A stretch of 28,703 bases of DNA from a virus. The position numbers and the translations under genes were made by a program. The number at the start of each line of letters is the position of its first letter. Within the stretch, counting starts at the first letter, position 1. The notes beneath the pieces were generated by a model. The model was not told the origin of the DNA and made no database searches. It saw only the letters and a program-made list of their open reading frames with translations. Location: IMG/VR virus record IMGVR_UViG_3300047457_000075, positions 1 through 28,703 of that record. The stretch is one strand, 5' to 3'. Below are positions 5,520 to 14,640 of this stretch, in pieces.

Positions 5520-7088
5520 TTACGGGCGACGCCAATTTTCAACCTTATCTCTCAAAGAGGAAGGCTTGCCAGACGCGGCTTCAGCAGGCTTAGGTGCGGC
5601 TGCTGGAGCAGCACCCCTGCCCCCAAACTGGGCGTCAATCCTGCGAATTTCGTCATCAAACTCTTTTTTGATCCGCTCGTAGTCTTTACCACGGCGGAAC
5701 TGGTCAAGAGACATCCCAGTGTCAAGCAAGGCGTCTGCAACCTCTTTGTCCGCCTTAGCCGCTGCTTTAAAGCGCTGAGCCTTATAAATCACCGTCTCGG
5801 GACGATCAGACATGGAGAACGATGAAGTGGAGAACAGTCGGCGCTCAAAGTCAGACACAGCGCCTTGCCCCTGCATTGCACGACTTGCAGACAATTGAGC
5901 CTGAGCCATCAAGGCGGCAGCATTCTGAGCCTTGGAGATAAGGCGCGGCGGAATACCAACATCGCGCAGCGCATCCTCAATCTCTGGAATCTCAATAGAC
6001 ATCCCGAAGGGCAACTGAACCTTGCTGCGGATCAGCTTCAGGATGGCAGAACTTGCCTTGGGCGTGGCCAAGATACCAAAGATTTCCTTGGCGTCCGGGT
6101 CAGAAGCAAACTGCTCCAAAGAGCCATACAAAGGCAAGCGATCCGATGCGGCAGAGCCGCCATTGATGGCCTCTTGAGTGCGCTTAACCACCGCCTCTGC
6201 GGTCTTTTCGGCGGCAACCTCTTCACCCTTTTGCTTTGCGGCCTGCTCTTCAGCAGATAGCCTGCCAGTAGTGCGAGGCGTCTCAGAAGGCTTTTGATCT
6301 GGGCCTTGAGAGACAACATTTTTCCCTGCACCAGACTTCCAGCGAGAAAACCACTGCTGACCTTCACCGCGATCAATGGCCGCTTGCAACTCATCATGCT
6401 CATACGGAAGCATTGAGAATCGACCATACGGGGTGTTGTAGACCTTCTGCTCTTGCCCCGGCACTCTGACGTTGAGGTACTGCTGAGTGTCTTTGTCCAG
6501 AATGTTTCCACTCTGGGTCACTACAAACCGGTCTCGGTTTGACTTCTGGATGCGCTCCATGGTCTCAGCAAGGCGCGGATTGGTCAGCCGAATCGCTTCA
6601 ATCGTCTCCGTAGTCACCGGGCGAGAGTTCGCCAATGCACCCGCAGGCGCTCCAGTAGGCGCGGCGCCAGAAGGGGCGCCAGCCGGAGCGCCGGAAGGAG
6701 CACCAGCAGCACCAGCCGGAACATTACCTTTGAGCCATTCAGAGGTCTCTTTTGCCATGCGCTGCTGCTGAATCTGGGAAAGCTCGCTCATCGCCAGTTC
6801 CATCTTCATCTGAGCTATTTCCTGAGCACGCTTGCGCTCGGCCTCTTGAGTCTCTCCGACCCTTCGCGCAGCCTTACCGGCGCTCTCAAAGAAAGAACCG
6901 GTCAGCGTAGGCTCGGCAAAACCAGAGGCAATGGCCAGCATCGTGGGGTCAAGATAGAACCCCTTGCGATAGTCCAGCGCCTCTTTAAGCTGATTTTGCA
7001 GATCCCGTACTTCGGCGAACTTCTTCTCTTCCTCTTCGCCTTGAACGATATTCAGAGGGCTTGTTGCCGGTGCTTTAGCTGTTGCCAT
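5520..7088 (-). CDS. Probable virion/internal protein with coiled coil, 522 aa
   Basis: The start at 7088 is ATG, 11 bp after the upstream stop. Residues 18-45 and 70-118 are strongly helical and charged (Glu, Lys, Gln), with coiled-coil character. Residues 122-152 are a low-complexity hinge made of GAP and GA repeats. The middle (about 160-260) holds an NILDKDTQQYLNVRVPG block, and the C-terminal half contains GQGAVSDFERRLFSTSSFS followed by a long helical segment. No enzyme motif or signal peptide is seen. Placement between the 321-aa protein and the lytic transglycosylase, in the late operon, suggests an internal or ejected virion protein similar in position to podovirus core proteins. That role is inference. 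Confidence 0.75.
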   Translation of the reverse strand: MATAKAPATSPLNIVQGEEEEKKFAEVRDLQNQLKEALDYRKGFYLDPTMLAIASGFAEPTLTGSFFESAGKAARRVGETQEAERKRAQEIAQMKMELAMSELSQIQQQRMAKETSEWLKGNVPAGAAGAPSGAPAGAPSGAAPTGAPAGALANSRPVTTETIEAIRLTNPRLAETMERIQKSNRDRFVVTQSGNILDKDTQQYLNVRVPGQEQKVYNTPYGRFSMLPYEHDELQAAIDRGEGQQWFSRWKSGAGKNVVSQGPDQKPSETPRTTGRLSAEEQAAKQKGEEVAAEKTAEAVVKRTQEAINGGSAASDRLPLYGSLEQFASDPDAKEIFGILATPKASSAILKLIRSKVQLPFGMSIEIPEIEDALRDVGIPPRLISKAQNAAALMAQAQLSASRAMQGQGAVSDFERRLFSTSSFSMSDRPETVIYKAQRFKAAAKADKEVADALLDTGMSLDQFRRGKDYERIKKEFDDEIRRIDAQFGGRGAAPAAAPKPAEAASGKPSSLRDKVENWRRP

Positions 7089-7099
7089 GTTGACCCCAA

Positions 7100-8065
7100 T
7101 TAACCTTCAGCCCCAGATTCTGGATATTGGCCGGAGCCTTGATCGTAGAAGGTAGAGAAATCTTGCGCCGTAGGCGTAGGAACATTCTCCGTAATCCTTC
7201 TAAACAGATCGCCAATCCAGCCCAGATTGCTTTGCGGACTTGCCGCTGCACCAATAAGTCCACCCAGACTAGAAATCTGAGCCAGAGGAGACAGACCAAA
7301 CTCTCCCTGTTGCCCCGGACGGGTGGCCGCCTGAGTTGAACCTGTCGGGATGGCAAATCCGCGCATCAGTTGGCCAACGTTTTGAGCCTGCACCATCGGC
7401 GCATTGATCCTTGCCTGACCCAGAGCCTGCTCTTGTGCGCCAAGTTGAGCCAGAGTATTCAATGCATTCTGGCCAAGAGCGCCCGTCTGAGTCGCCAACT
7501 GGCCGCCAATTTGAGCAGCAGACCCCATAAGACCCTTCTGCTTCATGGCAGCGTCCAGAGCAGACTGGTATCCGCTCATACCAAGAGCGGCCTGCTTGCC
7601 CAGAAGATCAGACTGGATGTCTGCCAAAGCCTGACCCATAGCCCCCGCATATCGACGGCTACCAAAGGCTCCCTGACCGGCAAACGCCCCCTTTAGCTGA
7701 GGCAAAAGACTCTCTTGGACGTTTGTGGCGCTGCGCCGCGCCATCTCGTCCATCACCGCAGACTGGTACGGATTGAAGAACGCGGAAACGTCTTGAGGAG
7801 TAATCTCCTTGGCAAGGCTTGATAGAGCGCCCTGAGCAGCACCCAGAGGCGCAGCCGTTTGGCCAAGCACATCAGGAGCCGTTGAAAACGCCTGAGTCTG
7901 CAATGCAGATGTCGGCGCTACTAGCTCCGCTGCGGGGACTCCTAGTTGCTGGCGGCCAAAACCCGCCAGATCACTCAGATAGTCCGTGTAATACTGGGGA
8001 GCAGTCTGTTGAGCGGTCTGCGTCGTAGTAATGGAAGGCAGGGGACTTCCCTGAAAAATGCTCAT
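7100..8065 (-). CDS. Probable virion protein, Ala/Gln/Gly-rich, 321 aa
   Basis: The ATG at 8065 overlaps the stop of the giant upstream gene (ATGA) and has AAGGAG before it. The N-terminus is rich in Thr and Gln (TTTQTAQQTAPQYYTDYLSD). The body is Ala/Gly/Gln/Leu-rich and helical, with LKGAFAGQGAFGSRRYAGA near residue 130 and several TGALGQNAL-type segments, and the C-terminus has small hydrophobic and Pro/Thr stretches. This composition and placement match proteins that sit beside internal virion proteins in environmental podovirus-like genomes (memory). There is no enzymatic motif. A structural or DNA-ejection role is the best guess; the exact function is unknown. Confidence 0.72.
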   Translation of the reverse strand: MSIFQGSPLPSITTTQTAQQTAPQYYTDYLSDLAGFGRQQLGVPAAELVAPTSALQTQAFSTAPDVLGQTAAPLGAAQGALSSLAKEITPQDVSAFFNPYQSAVMDEMARRSATNVQESLLPQLKGAFAGQGAFGSRRYAGAMGQALADIQSDLLGKQAALGMSGYQSALDAAMKQKGLMGSAAQIGGQLATQTGALGQNALNTLAQLGAQEQALGQARINAPMVQAQNVGQLMRGFAIPTGSTQAATRPGQQGEFGLSPLAQISSLGGLIGAAASPQSNLGWIGDLFRRITENVPTPTAQDFSTFYDQGSGQYPESGAEG

Positions 8066-11000
8066 GCTTTTGCTCCTTTTTTCTTCGGCAAATAGTCAAG
8101 CGGCGACTTTTTTGCCGGAGGCGGCAGATCTTCTGGCTTGGCCGAACGGTGGTATTTTCTGATGCCGTGCATCATTTCGTAAAGTTTATCTGTTCCGGCC
8201 TTGGTTGAGCCATTTCCAAGCATGGCAACAACGTCCGCCGGGAAAACAAACTCCCCGTCAGCCAGCCACGCCGGGATGTCATCCGACTGCCCGTCACCTT
8301 CTCCGGCAACGTGCTTGCCATCCTTGAAGTTCTCCCGACCGCCGTAATGACTCAGGCCGCCAGTGCTAGCCATAAGCGGCATCGGCATCCCCTGCGCTGG
8401 GACGGCTCCACCCTCAGCAAATCCTGAGCGACCGGTCAGAATGCTGTCAATTGACGGCTCTTGGCCATACGTAAAGTAATTGTTGCTGGCTCTTTGGCGC
8501 AACACGCTTTCAAGATATGGATCCATTTGGAACATTTGGGATGCCGATCCTTTCGAGGCTGCAACAGTTTCTTTGAGACGCTCAAGCGGGTCTTGGAACC
8601 GACCCGATCCGCCTTCTCCCCGCAGCGCCTGAAGAACAAGCGGGGCGAGTTGCTGGACAGGGGGCACGTTGATGTTCGTGCCGCCCGCCGGGGCCGAGGC
8701 GCGCCTTTGAGACGGTGGAGTCCGAGGCGGCGGGGGAGGCGGGGGAGGAGAACCCACCTTCTCGCATTGCCGCGTGTTCAGGTTGTAGATGTATCCCGGA
8801 GGGCATTGGGTTTCATCTTCATCCGTGTCTTCGTCGGGAATGCAGACGCCAGTCGGGCCTTTATGGAAGCCCTCAGGACACTCATCCGTATCCGTGTCCG
8901 CGTCCGTGTCCGCGTCCGTGTCCGTGTCCGTATCCTCGTCTTCCCGGCGGCCAACAATTTCAACCCTGCCAAGGTCAACGGCATCATCGTCTTCCCGGCG
9001 GCCTGTTACGTTAACCGTACCAAGATCGTCCAATTCTCCAGACCCGGCCTCGTAGAACTCGCCCGACCCATCATCCTCTCGGCGGCCAATTACGTTAACC
9101 GTGCCAAGATCCGGAAGCTCGCCTGAGCCAGCCTCATAAAAATCTCCAAGACCATCATCTCGGCGCGTAACCACATTGACAGTACCAAGATCAGGTAGCT
9201 CGCCTGATCCAGATTCCACAAAATCACCAGAATCCAGACCAAAATCTCCCGTAGGCAACCCAAGCATCCGATCAATACGAGAGAAGTCGCCAGTCGTCGG
9301 GCCTACTCCTGCGTCATATCCAAAGCCCTGACTAGCGATGTCAAGAACATCTTGAACGTCTTGCGAACCAGTAATCCAAGCGTTCCGCATAGGGTCATAG
9401 AACGACCCTGCGGGACGAGAGTCAATCTCGGACACGGACAGCAGACGCTCACCGAAATTCAGCGGAACAGTAGAAGCGTTGTTGCTTTCCGCAAATGTTG
9501 GCGTCCCACTAACATCCACTCTGAACGGCCCAAGATCGCTAGTATCGGAAGATGCCAGCAGCAGATCATTTGGCAAGCCAATATCCGCTACGCCAAGATC
9601 TACGGGGGAAAAGTCAAACTCTAGGGCGGGGATGTCAAGAAACGCGCTTGTATCAAAGTCGCCAAAATCTAGCGATCCAAGATCAAGATCTCCGAAGCTA
9701 AAGTCGCCGAAATCCCCGAAATCTACGTAGCCGCCATCTTCGTATTGAGGCACGGCGCCACCAGAAGCCATGGCCAAACCGCCCTTGGCGCGACGAATAC
9801 CAGTATCTTTTCTCGCCGCAGAAATCATGGCCATGGCCACAGTCAAGGGGTCAGTCCGCCCACCGCTAATGGCAGAAGAGACGGCTTGATTGACAAGAAC
9901 CTTACCGGCAGCAGGCAAATCAGCATAACCCGGGATTCGATTGAGGGCTGCGCCCATAGTGCTGTTTATTAGTCCACTAGTTAGCGCAGAACCCGCATCT
10001 TGGCCCGTCAGCCCCGCTGTAATGACGTTCGTTCCAACAGACCTCAGGGCGTTATAAAGCTCCGGGCTGCTTTTTGCAAGATCGGCGGGAATAACTTGAC
10101 CCAATCCATAGTTAACGATTCCCGGCAAACCGCCCTTTACAAACCCTTCGCCAAAACTTCCAGTTCCAGATATATCAGTCAAAGCGCCCTGAATCAATCC
10201 ACCCGCCAAAGCGTTGCTGATAGCCGTATTGGCAGCAGTAGCGGGTATGTAACCAATTCCAGATGCCGCCCCAGCGGCGCCAGCGCCGCCTGTGACTGCG
10301 GCCCCGGGCAAAACGCCACTTAATGCGCTTGCCAAGTAAGGGGCGCCAACCATAGTGGCGATTGCAGCAACGATTGGCGCCGCGTCATACCAACCGCTCA
10401 TCTTGGCTTCAGTGCCAAACTTAGGCAGGCCCGTCTCCGGGTCATACATCACGTTATAGCGTGTTCTGCCCTTACCGGTAGCCGTCTCGCCAAACCGGAA
10501 AGAAGGCCCGCGGAAGCCCATCTGCTCATCCCAGTCAGACGGCAGATCTAATCCAGACATTGATTGACGATACCCGTATGTAGGATCATCAAAAGTTCTT
10601 GACGTATATATGGTGCCCGCATCCTCGCCGCCAGCGCTAGTGGTTTGCGTTGTCTTGACTCTGGCAAGCTCTTCATCAGTCAACTTCCTGCCCCTGACAA
10701 GAGATCCCTCATAGTCAGGAACAAGCAAATATCCCTCATCGTCCACGGCAACACTTGTTGAACCGGTCTGGTATCTCTCTGATTTGCCAAGCTGAGAAAT
10801 ATCGGTAATCCCAGACTTCATCAAATAGCGGGCCATGTCCAGAACAACTTGCTGAGCAGCCGTTGGCTTGCTTCCAAGCAGTCTCTCTGCCTCGCCGTAA
10901 TCAAACCCAATGCTTTCGCCAGATGTAAGGAACGCGCCACCCGCCAAACTAGAGGCGTTAATATTTTTGCCAACTTGACCCATAAGCTTCACTAGGGTCA

Positions 11001-12120
11001 AGGGGTTGTACTCATTTCCCTCATAGTCTCGCACCGTGCCCACATCAGCCAGTCGGCTAATTTCCTTAAACTGATTTGAGTTTTTCAGTTCATTTAACCG
11101 AGTACCATAAATTGATGAAATGGTGGGGTTGGCAAGAGATGAATCAACGAAACTGACAATGTCCTGCGCTTTAGCCGTTGGGTCATTAAAAACTGTCTCG
11201 TAATTAGTTTGAAAAGTTCTAACCGGCTCTAAAAACTGTGTTACTTGGTCAGCAGTAAACTTATTGCCGCTAAACCTTGCAATTTCGGCATCGGTCAAAA
11301 CGTCCGAGTACCTGTTTTGCAGGTTGGTCATTGCAGCAATTCTTTGTGCCCCAGTCAAATTATTGCTAGGGTTGAGAATACTGTTGACCATAGTACCCAG
11401 AGCTTGCTGACTGTACTCATTGGTCGGGTTAGCGGTAATAAAATCATCAACCGCACGATTAAAAGTTGTGCGGAAATTGTCTGGATTCAAGCGACCACTA
11501 GTCAGTTCGCTCATCCAATAATCGTATCCGGGCCTATCAATGTTTGCAGTTTCAGTTCCAAATCCAGAGCGGCCAATACCGCCGTAAGCCTGTCCAATAA
11601 TCTTAGAATAAGATGGTGAATTTTGCGCTAGTCTTTGGAGTTCTGCCCAATCAGCATCTAATTGCGGCGACAAAGAGTTGGCAGCCGCCCTAATTTGAGC
11701 GTCAGTAAAACCTTGCTCTAGATAAGTGTTGTAAAGAGAGGCTTTTGCAGCAGGAGATTGATCGACAATATTTGTCGGGAAAACAATTGCAGGAACATTT
11801 GAGGCTGCACTTGTGGCATTTAAGGCGCCAGTATTATTTTGAGTTGCCTGAGCAAGCGCCCCAGTGTTTGCGCCAGTATTTGTGAGTGTTGCTGTATTGG
11901 CTGTTGACAGATTTGCATTAGGCAGAGCGGCGACCGTTGGAGAAAAATACTTAACTCCTGCGGCTTCTAACTGACCCATTTGCTGAGGAGTGGCATTCCA
12001 AAAACTCTGCACATCGCCAGCGCCAACTTGATTAGCCGATAAAAGTTGATTGACGGCGCCAATGTCTCCACTGGTATATGCCGAATCCAACTGCTCTGCA
12101 AGTTGTTGAGAAATTGCCAT
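8062..12120 (-). CDS. Giant multidomain virion protein, 1352 aa
   Basis: I take ATG 12120 (TGATG overlap with the upstream gene); a GTG one codon earlier is also possible. N-terminal residues 1-60 hold a helical QLLSANQVGAGDVQSFW repeat-like unit. Near 170-260 is a DUF4214-like block (GGIGRSGFG, DRPGYDYWMSELTSG). Gly/Ala-rich hydrophobic stretches lie at about 580-800, an Asp/Phe/Gly-rich segment at about 795-840, and four LGTVNVTGRRED-type repeats at about 960-1062. Then come a DTD tract, two CP.G...C units, an eight-proline run and, at 1272-1315, a SDDIPAWLADGEFVFP domain seen in phage virion proteins. No catalytic motif is visible. Size, hydrophobic middle and neighbours suggest an internal or ejected protein. 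Confidence 0.8.
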   Translation of the reverse strand: MAISQQLAEQLDSAYTSGDIGAVNQLLSANQVGAGDVQSFWNATPQQMGQLEAAGVKYFSPTVAALPNANLSTANTATLTNTGANTGALAQATQNNTGALNATSAASNVPAIVFPTNIVDQSPAAKASLYNTYLEQGFTDAQIRAAANSLSPQLDADWAELQRLAQNSPSYSKIIGQAYGGIGRSGFGTETANIDRPGYDYWMSELTSGRLNPDNFRTTFNRAVDDFITANPTNEYSQQALGTMVNSILNPSNNLTGAQRIAAMTNLQNRYSDVLTDAEIARFSGNKFTADQVTQFLEPVRTFQTNYETVFNDPTAKAQDIVSFVDSSLANPTISSIYGTRLNELKNSNQFKEISRLADVGTVRDYEGNEYNPLTLVKLMGQVGKNINASSLAGGAFLTSGESIGFDYGEAERLLGSKPTAAQQVVLDMARYLMKSGITDISQLGKSERYQTGSTSVAVDDEGYLLVPDYEGSLVRGRKLTDEELARVKTTQTTSAGGEDAGTIYTSRTFDDPTYGYRQSMSGLDLPSDWDEQMGFRGPSFRFGETATGKGRTRYNVMYDPETGLPKFGTEAKMSGWYDAAPIVAAIATMVGAPYLASALSGVLPGAAVTGGAGAAGAASGIGYIPATAANTAISNALAGGLIQGALTDISGTGSFGEGFVKGGLPGIVNYGLGQVIPADLAKSSPELYNALRSVGTNVITAGLTGQDAGSALTSGLINSTMGAALNRIPGYADLPAAGKVLVNQAVSSAISGGRTDPLTVAMAMISAARKDTGIRRAKGGLAMASGGAVPQYEDGGYVDFGDFGDFSFGDLDLGSLDFGDFDTSAFLDIPALEFDFSPVDLGVADIGLPNDLLLASSDTSDLGPFRVDVSGTPTFAESNNASTVPLNFGERLLSVSEIDSRPAGSFYDPMRNAWITGSQDVQDVLDIASQGFGYDAGVGPTTGDFSRIDRMLGLPTGDFGLDSGDFVESGSGELPDLGTVNVVTRRDDGLGDFYEAGSGELPDLGTVNVIGRREDDGSGEFYEAGSGELDDLGTVNVTGRREDDDAVDLGRVEIVGRREDEDTDTDTDADTDADTDTDECPEGFHKGPTGVCIPDEDTDEDETQCPPGYIYNLNTRQCEKVGSPPPPPPPPRTPPSQRRASAPAGGTNINVPPVQQLAPLVLQALRGEGGSGRFQDPLERLKETVAASKGSASQMFQMDPYLESVLRQRASNNYFTYGQEPSIDSILTGRSGFAEGGAVPAQGMPMPLMASTGGLSHYGGRENFKDGKHVAGEGDGQSDDIPAWLADGEFVFPADVVAMLGNGSTKAGTDKLYEMMHGIRKYHRSAKPEDLPPPAKKSPLDYLPKKKGAKA
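8884..8934 (-). repeat. Hexanucleotide tandem repeat encoding Asp-Thr/Ala-Asp
   Basis: About 8.5 copies of a six-base unit (GTCCGT or GTCCGC on the plus strand) encode alternating Asp and Thr or Ala residues inside the 1352-aa protein. The two codons within each unit vary slightly, mainly at third positions. The run is in frame, so copy-number change would alter linker length without breaking the gene. It sits directly before the first cysteine-containing CPEGF unit. Confidence 0.9.
8938..9235 (-). repeat. Four tandem LGTVNV.GRRED protein repeats
   Basis: The coding sequence repeats a unit of about 27-28 codons (DNA spacing about 81-84 bp, the last unit shortened to about 54 bp): FYEAGSGELPDLGTVNV followed by GRRED. 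Cores are LGTVNVVTRRDD, LGTVNVIGRRED, LGTVNVTGRRED and LGRVEIVGRRED, in order of translation. The repeats lie at roughly residues 960-1062 of the giant virion protein. Confidence 0.88.
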
Positions 12121-12380
12121 CACCGACCACCATTCATTACGTTAACCAAGGACGACGCCCAATCCTTCCAATCATCAAATCCATAAGGACTTGGGATGCC
12201 TTCGTTGACAAATACATCAATTGCAATCAAGCCCGCAGCCCAGCTTTTCCAGTCCGTGAACTGATCTGGGATCTGAATGTTCTGCGCCGCATACTGTTCG
12301 CACATTAGAGCAGCCCAGTCCCCAAATTCAAAGTACCTTGGGTCATACAGCAGCGGAGATTGGTTAGGTGCTATAACCAC
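12120..12380 (-). CDS. Small tryptophan-repeat protein, 86 aa
   Basis: A GTG start at 12380 follows GGAG at a fitting distance and overlaps the end of the 758-aa gene by 17 bases; no ATG is available near the N-terminus. The protein consists of three related units beginning near residues 14, 38 and 65: FEFGDWAALM, FTDWKSWAAGL and FDDWKDWASSL, each with an Asp-Trp pair and mostly followed by Trp-Ala. It is acidic with no signal or membrane segment. I have a general memory of similar small proteins beside virion genes in freshwater phages, but no function. It ends in a TGATG overlap with the giant virion gene, so it may be a partner or chaperone for a neighbour. Confidence 0.78.
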   Translation of the reverse strand: MVIAPNQSPLLYDPRYFEFGDWAALMCEQYAAQNIQIPDQFTDWKSWAAGLIAIDVFVNEGIPSPYGFDDWKDWASSLVNVMNGGR

Positions 12381-14640
12381 GCACGTCTCCGAGGTCTGCG
12401 TTGACGATGACCTTACCCATCTGGAAGTTGCCCCCAGCGACGTTGGAGACGAACTTCAGCCTCAACTCCCGGCGCTGCTCCCGCAGGTCAATCTTGGTCG
12501 TGTTGGGTTCAAAGACATACGGCCCGGTCGTCTTGTCCTCGCCCTGAGCGTAAGACCTACCCGTGATGTACAACTCCATATCCTCAGACTGGATGAAGTC
12601 TGGCTCCAGACGCTCCAGATGCAGCCAGCGGTTCTCCCCCACCGGGGAGGGCTGAGACGGCCCACCGGCCACCCAGCCAAGGTCGCTGGTCTCAATGTAC
12701 GCCTCAATGGCGTTGGACTGGGTGAACCTCACCTCGTCCGTCCCAACCTCATGCTGCCAGAGCGACACGAAGTTCATGGTGCTGTCTATGGTCAGGGAGA
12801 AATTTGAGCCTGCGGGGATAGAGGCAGAGAGCGTCTCTCCGGCCACATACCCCGTCCCGCGGTCATTGATCACCACCGAGGTAATCGCCCCGCCAGACAC
12901 CACAATCGTGGCCGTGGCGCCCGAACCCGTGCCACCAGTCAAGGCTTGGTAGGAATACGTGCCGTTGGTATATCCCGACCCCGCGTTGGATATGGTCACG
13001 CCCAAGACGCCGCCGACGTAGTTGATCTCCGTCCCGCCATTGACGGGGAATCGGAACACCTGAGAGAAGTAGCCTGCGGATCTCCGGGCGCCCAGAGCCT
13101 GCCCAGCGTCGTACCAAGTGTTCTCTCGAACGTTGTAGATGATGGCGTCGTTGCACTCCTCCGAGTTCCCGCGGGGATAGAACCACCACACCTCCCCAAA
13201 GCGCGGAACTTTGGTCGCGTAGACCTTCTGCCGCTGGCTGTAGTTCAGGTTGTCAAAGAACCAGTTCTGGTTCATCGGGTTCGGAATCTCCTTGACCACG
13301 CCGTTGTAGAGCAAGAAACGATCCGTACCGCACCAGTAGTAAATACCGTCGTACTCGATCACAGACTGAGACGACAGGATGGACGACTGGGAGGAGATGA
13401 TGTCGTAGCGCCAGAAGGTCGGGGCTGCGAAGTTCGGCGTACCCGCAACACCCAACGACGTAGGAGCAAAGGACACGCGGATCAGGCTGTCAAGGCTCCA
13501 AAACAGCCCAGAAGGCGCGTTTGAACCGCCCCTGACGGGTAGCCCTTGGACGATCTTTCCGGTGGCCACGTTGACCTCATTAGCCTCCGCAGAAGTCCAG
13601 TCGTCAAGGTTTCCTGAAGCGCAGTTACGGATCAGGCCGTTGTTCCCGTAGACGAACACATACGGATGCAAGGAAACCACCCCGCCAGAGACCGATACCT
13701 CGTTATCAAAGGTCAGCGTCGCAGCAGCAATGGTCGCGGTGGCGTTCTTGTCCAGCACCAAAGCCGTCCCGCTTACCGACACCACCCGGGTGTCAGCAGG
13801 GATGCCGGGGCCAGTCACCAATTGACCAAACCCAATATTCAGGTTGGTGGCGCTCAGGGTGACGTTAGGCGACCCGCTGGTCGTCGCTCCAGTCTGAGTA
13901 AACACCCCAATGGGGTTCAGGTTCGTAGTCCCAATCGGGCCAGCAAGAACCGGAGTGTTTGTCTCGTCGTCAATATCACTTAAATCTTGAGACGGGTGAG
14001 CCAGCAGATAGCTGTTGCCGGTTCCTGAAGAGTCGGTAAAGGTGTCAAACTGCCATAGGTTTTGATCTGATGGCGTAAAGCAAGAGGAGATCGTGGCAAC
14101 CTGAATTGAAAAGCCAGACCCCGTTCCGCCCAAGAAAGTGTTCGCCGCGGTGAGCTTGTCGTATACGGAGTACCCATAGCCCCCACCAGTAATGGTCACG
14201 GTGGTCACGATGCCGCCAGCCACCGTAATGGTCGCCGTCACCCCGGCCCCAAAGCCAGAGGTCACGTAAGACAGGGGCACGCCGGTGTACGTAGCATCCA
14301 CATACCCAGACCCGCCGACCAAGGTGTTGGCGGTGAGCACAGACCCGCCAAAGGTGTAGTCCGTAATACCAGAGCCTACGCCGTTGCTATTGACGGGGAT
14401 GACCTGAAGGCCGTCCGAGTAGCCGTTGTAGATATTGTTGAAGGTGCTTCTGGGGACGACAAAGATGCCGCGGGAAGGCCCAGCAATCTGATCCGTGATC
14501 TGCCGATAGCCTGCAATCTTGCGCGGGCGACCCCTTTGAAACCGCACCCAGCGGCCATCAACGTAGAACTCCTTGTCAAAAAGAGTTCCATCCCGCTGAA
14601 TGCCGGGTTTGGTGTCTAGCGCGAACACCTTTTTTGTCAT
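12364..14640 (-). CDS. Large structural protein with inserted beta modules, 758 aa
   Basis: The start is ATG 14640 in a TAATG overlap. Residues 1-80 (KPGIQRDGTLFDKEFYVDGR, RWVRFQRGRPRKI, GYSDGLQV) and 340-545 (WSLDSLIRVSFAPTS, YYWCGTDRFLLYNG, WWFYPRGNSEECNDAI) look like a beta-propeller-type phage structural protein, in the position of podovirus tubular protein gp12. Three modules appear inserted: a GSGY/GAGVTATITV unit at about 109-183, a TSGSPNVTLSAT/GIPADTRVVSVSG unit at about 245-310, and a second GSGY/GSGATATIVV unit at about 545-620. The C-terminus (LRLKFVSNVAGG) is beta-rich. No enzyme motif is visible. A tail or nozzle role is an inference from position and fold impression. Confidence 0.75.
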   Translation of the reverse strand: MTKKVFALDTKPGIQRDGTLFDKEFYVDGRWVRFQRGRPRKIAGYRQITDQIAGPSRGIFVVPRSTFNNIYNGYSDGLQVIPVNSNGVGSGITDYTFGGSVLTANTLVGGSGYVDATYTGVPLSYVTSGFGAGVTATITVAGGIVTTVTITGGGYGYSVYDKLTAANTFLGGTGSGFSIQVATISSCFTPSDQNLWQFDTFTDSSGTGNSYLLAHPSQDLSDIDDETNTPVLAGPIGTTNLNPIGVFTQTGATTSGSPNVTLSATNLNIGFGQLVTGPGIPADTRVVSVSGTALVLDKNATATIAAATLTFDNEVSVSGGVVSLHPYVFVYGNNGLIRNCASGNLDDWTSAEANEVNVATGKIVQGLPVRGGSNAPSGLFWSLDSLIRVSFAPTSLGVAGTPNFAAPTFWRYDIISSQSSILSSQSVIEYDGIYYWCGTDRFLLYNGVVKEIPNPMNQNWFFDNLNYSQRQKVYATKVPRFGEVWWFYPRGNSEECNDAIIYNVRENTWYDAGQALGARRSAGYFSQVFRFPVNGGTEINYVGGVLGVTISNAGSGYTNGTYSYQALTGGTGSGATATIVVSGGAITSVVINDRGTGYVAGETLSASIPAGSNFSLTIDSTMNFVSLWQHEVGTDEVRFTQSNAIEAYIETSDLGWVAGGPSQPSPVGENRWLHLERLEPDFIQSEDMELYITGRSYAQGEDKTTGPYVFEPNTTKIDLREQRRELRLKFVSNVAGGNFQMGKVIVNADLGDVRGYST

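Noticed and set aside
8461-9126. Plus-strand frame of 221 codons, Arg/Val-rich
   Set aside because: It is the antisense image of the Asp/Thr and GRRED repeats of the giant virion gene.
12946-13524. Plus-strand frame of 192 codons
   Set aside because: It lies fully inside the 758-aa gene, with shadow-like composition and no ribosome site.
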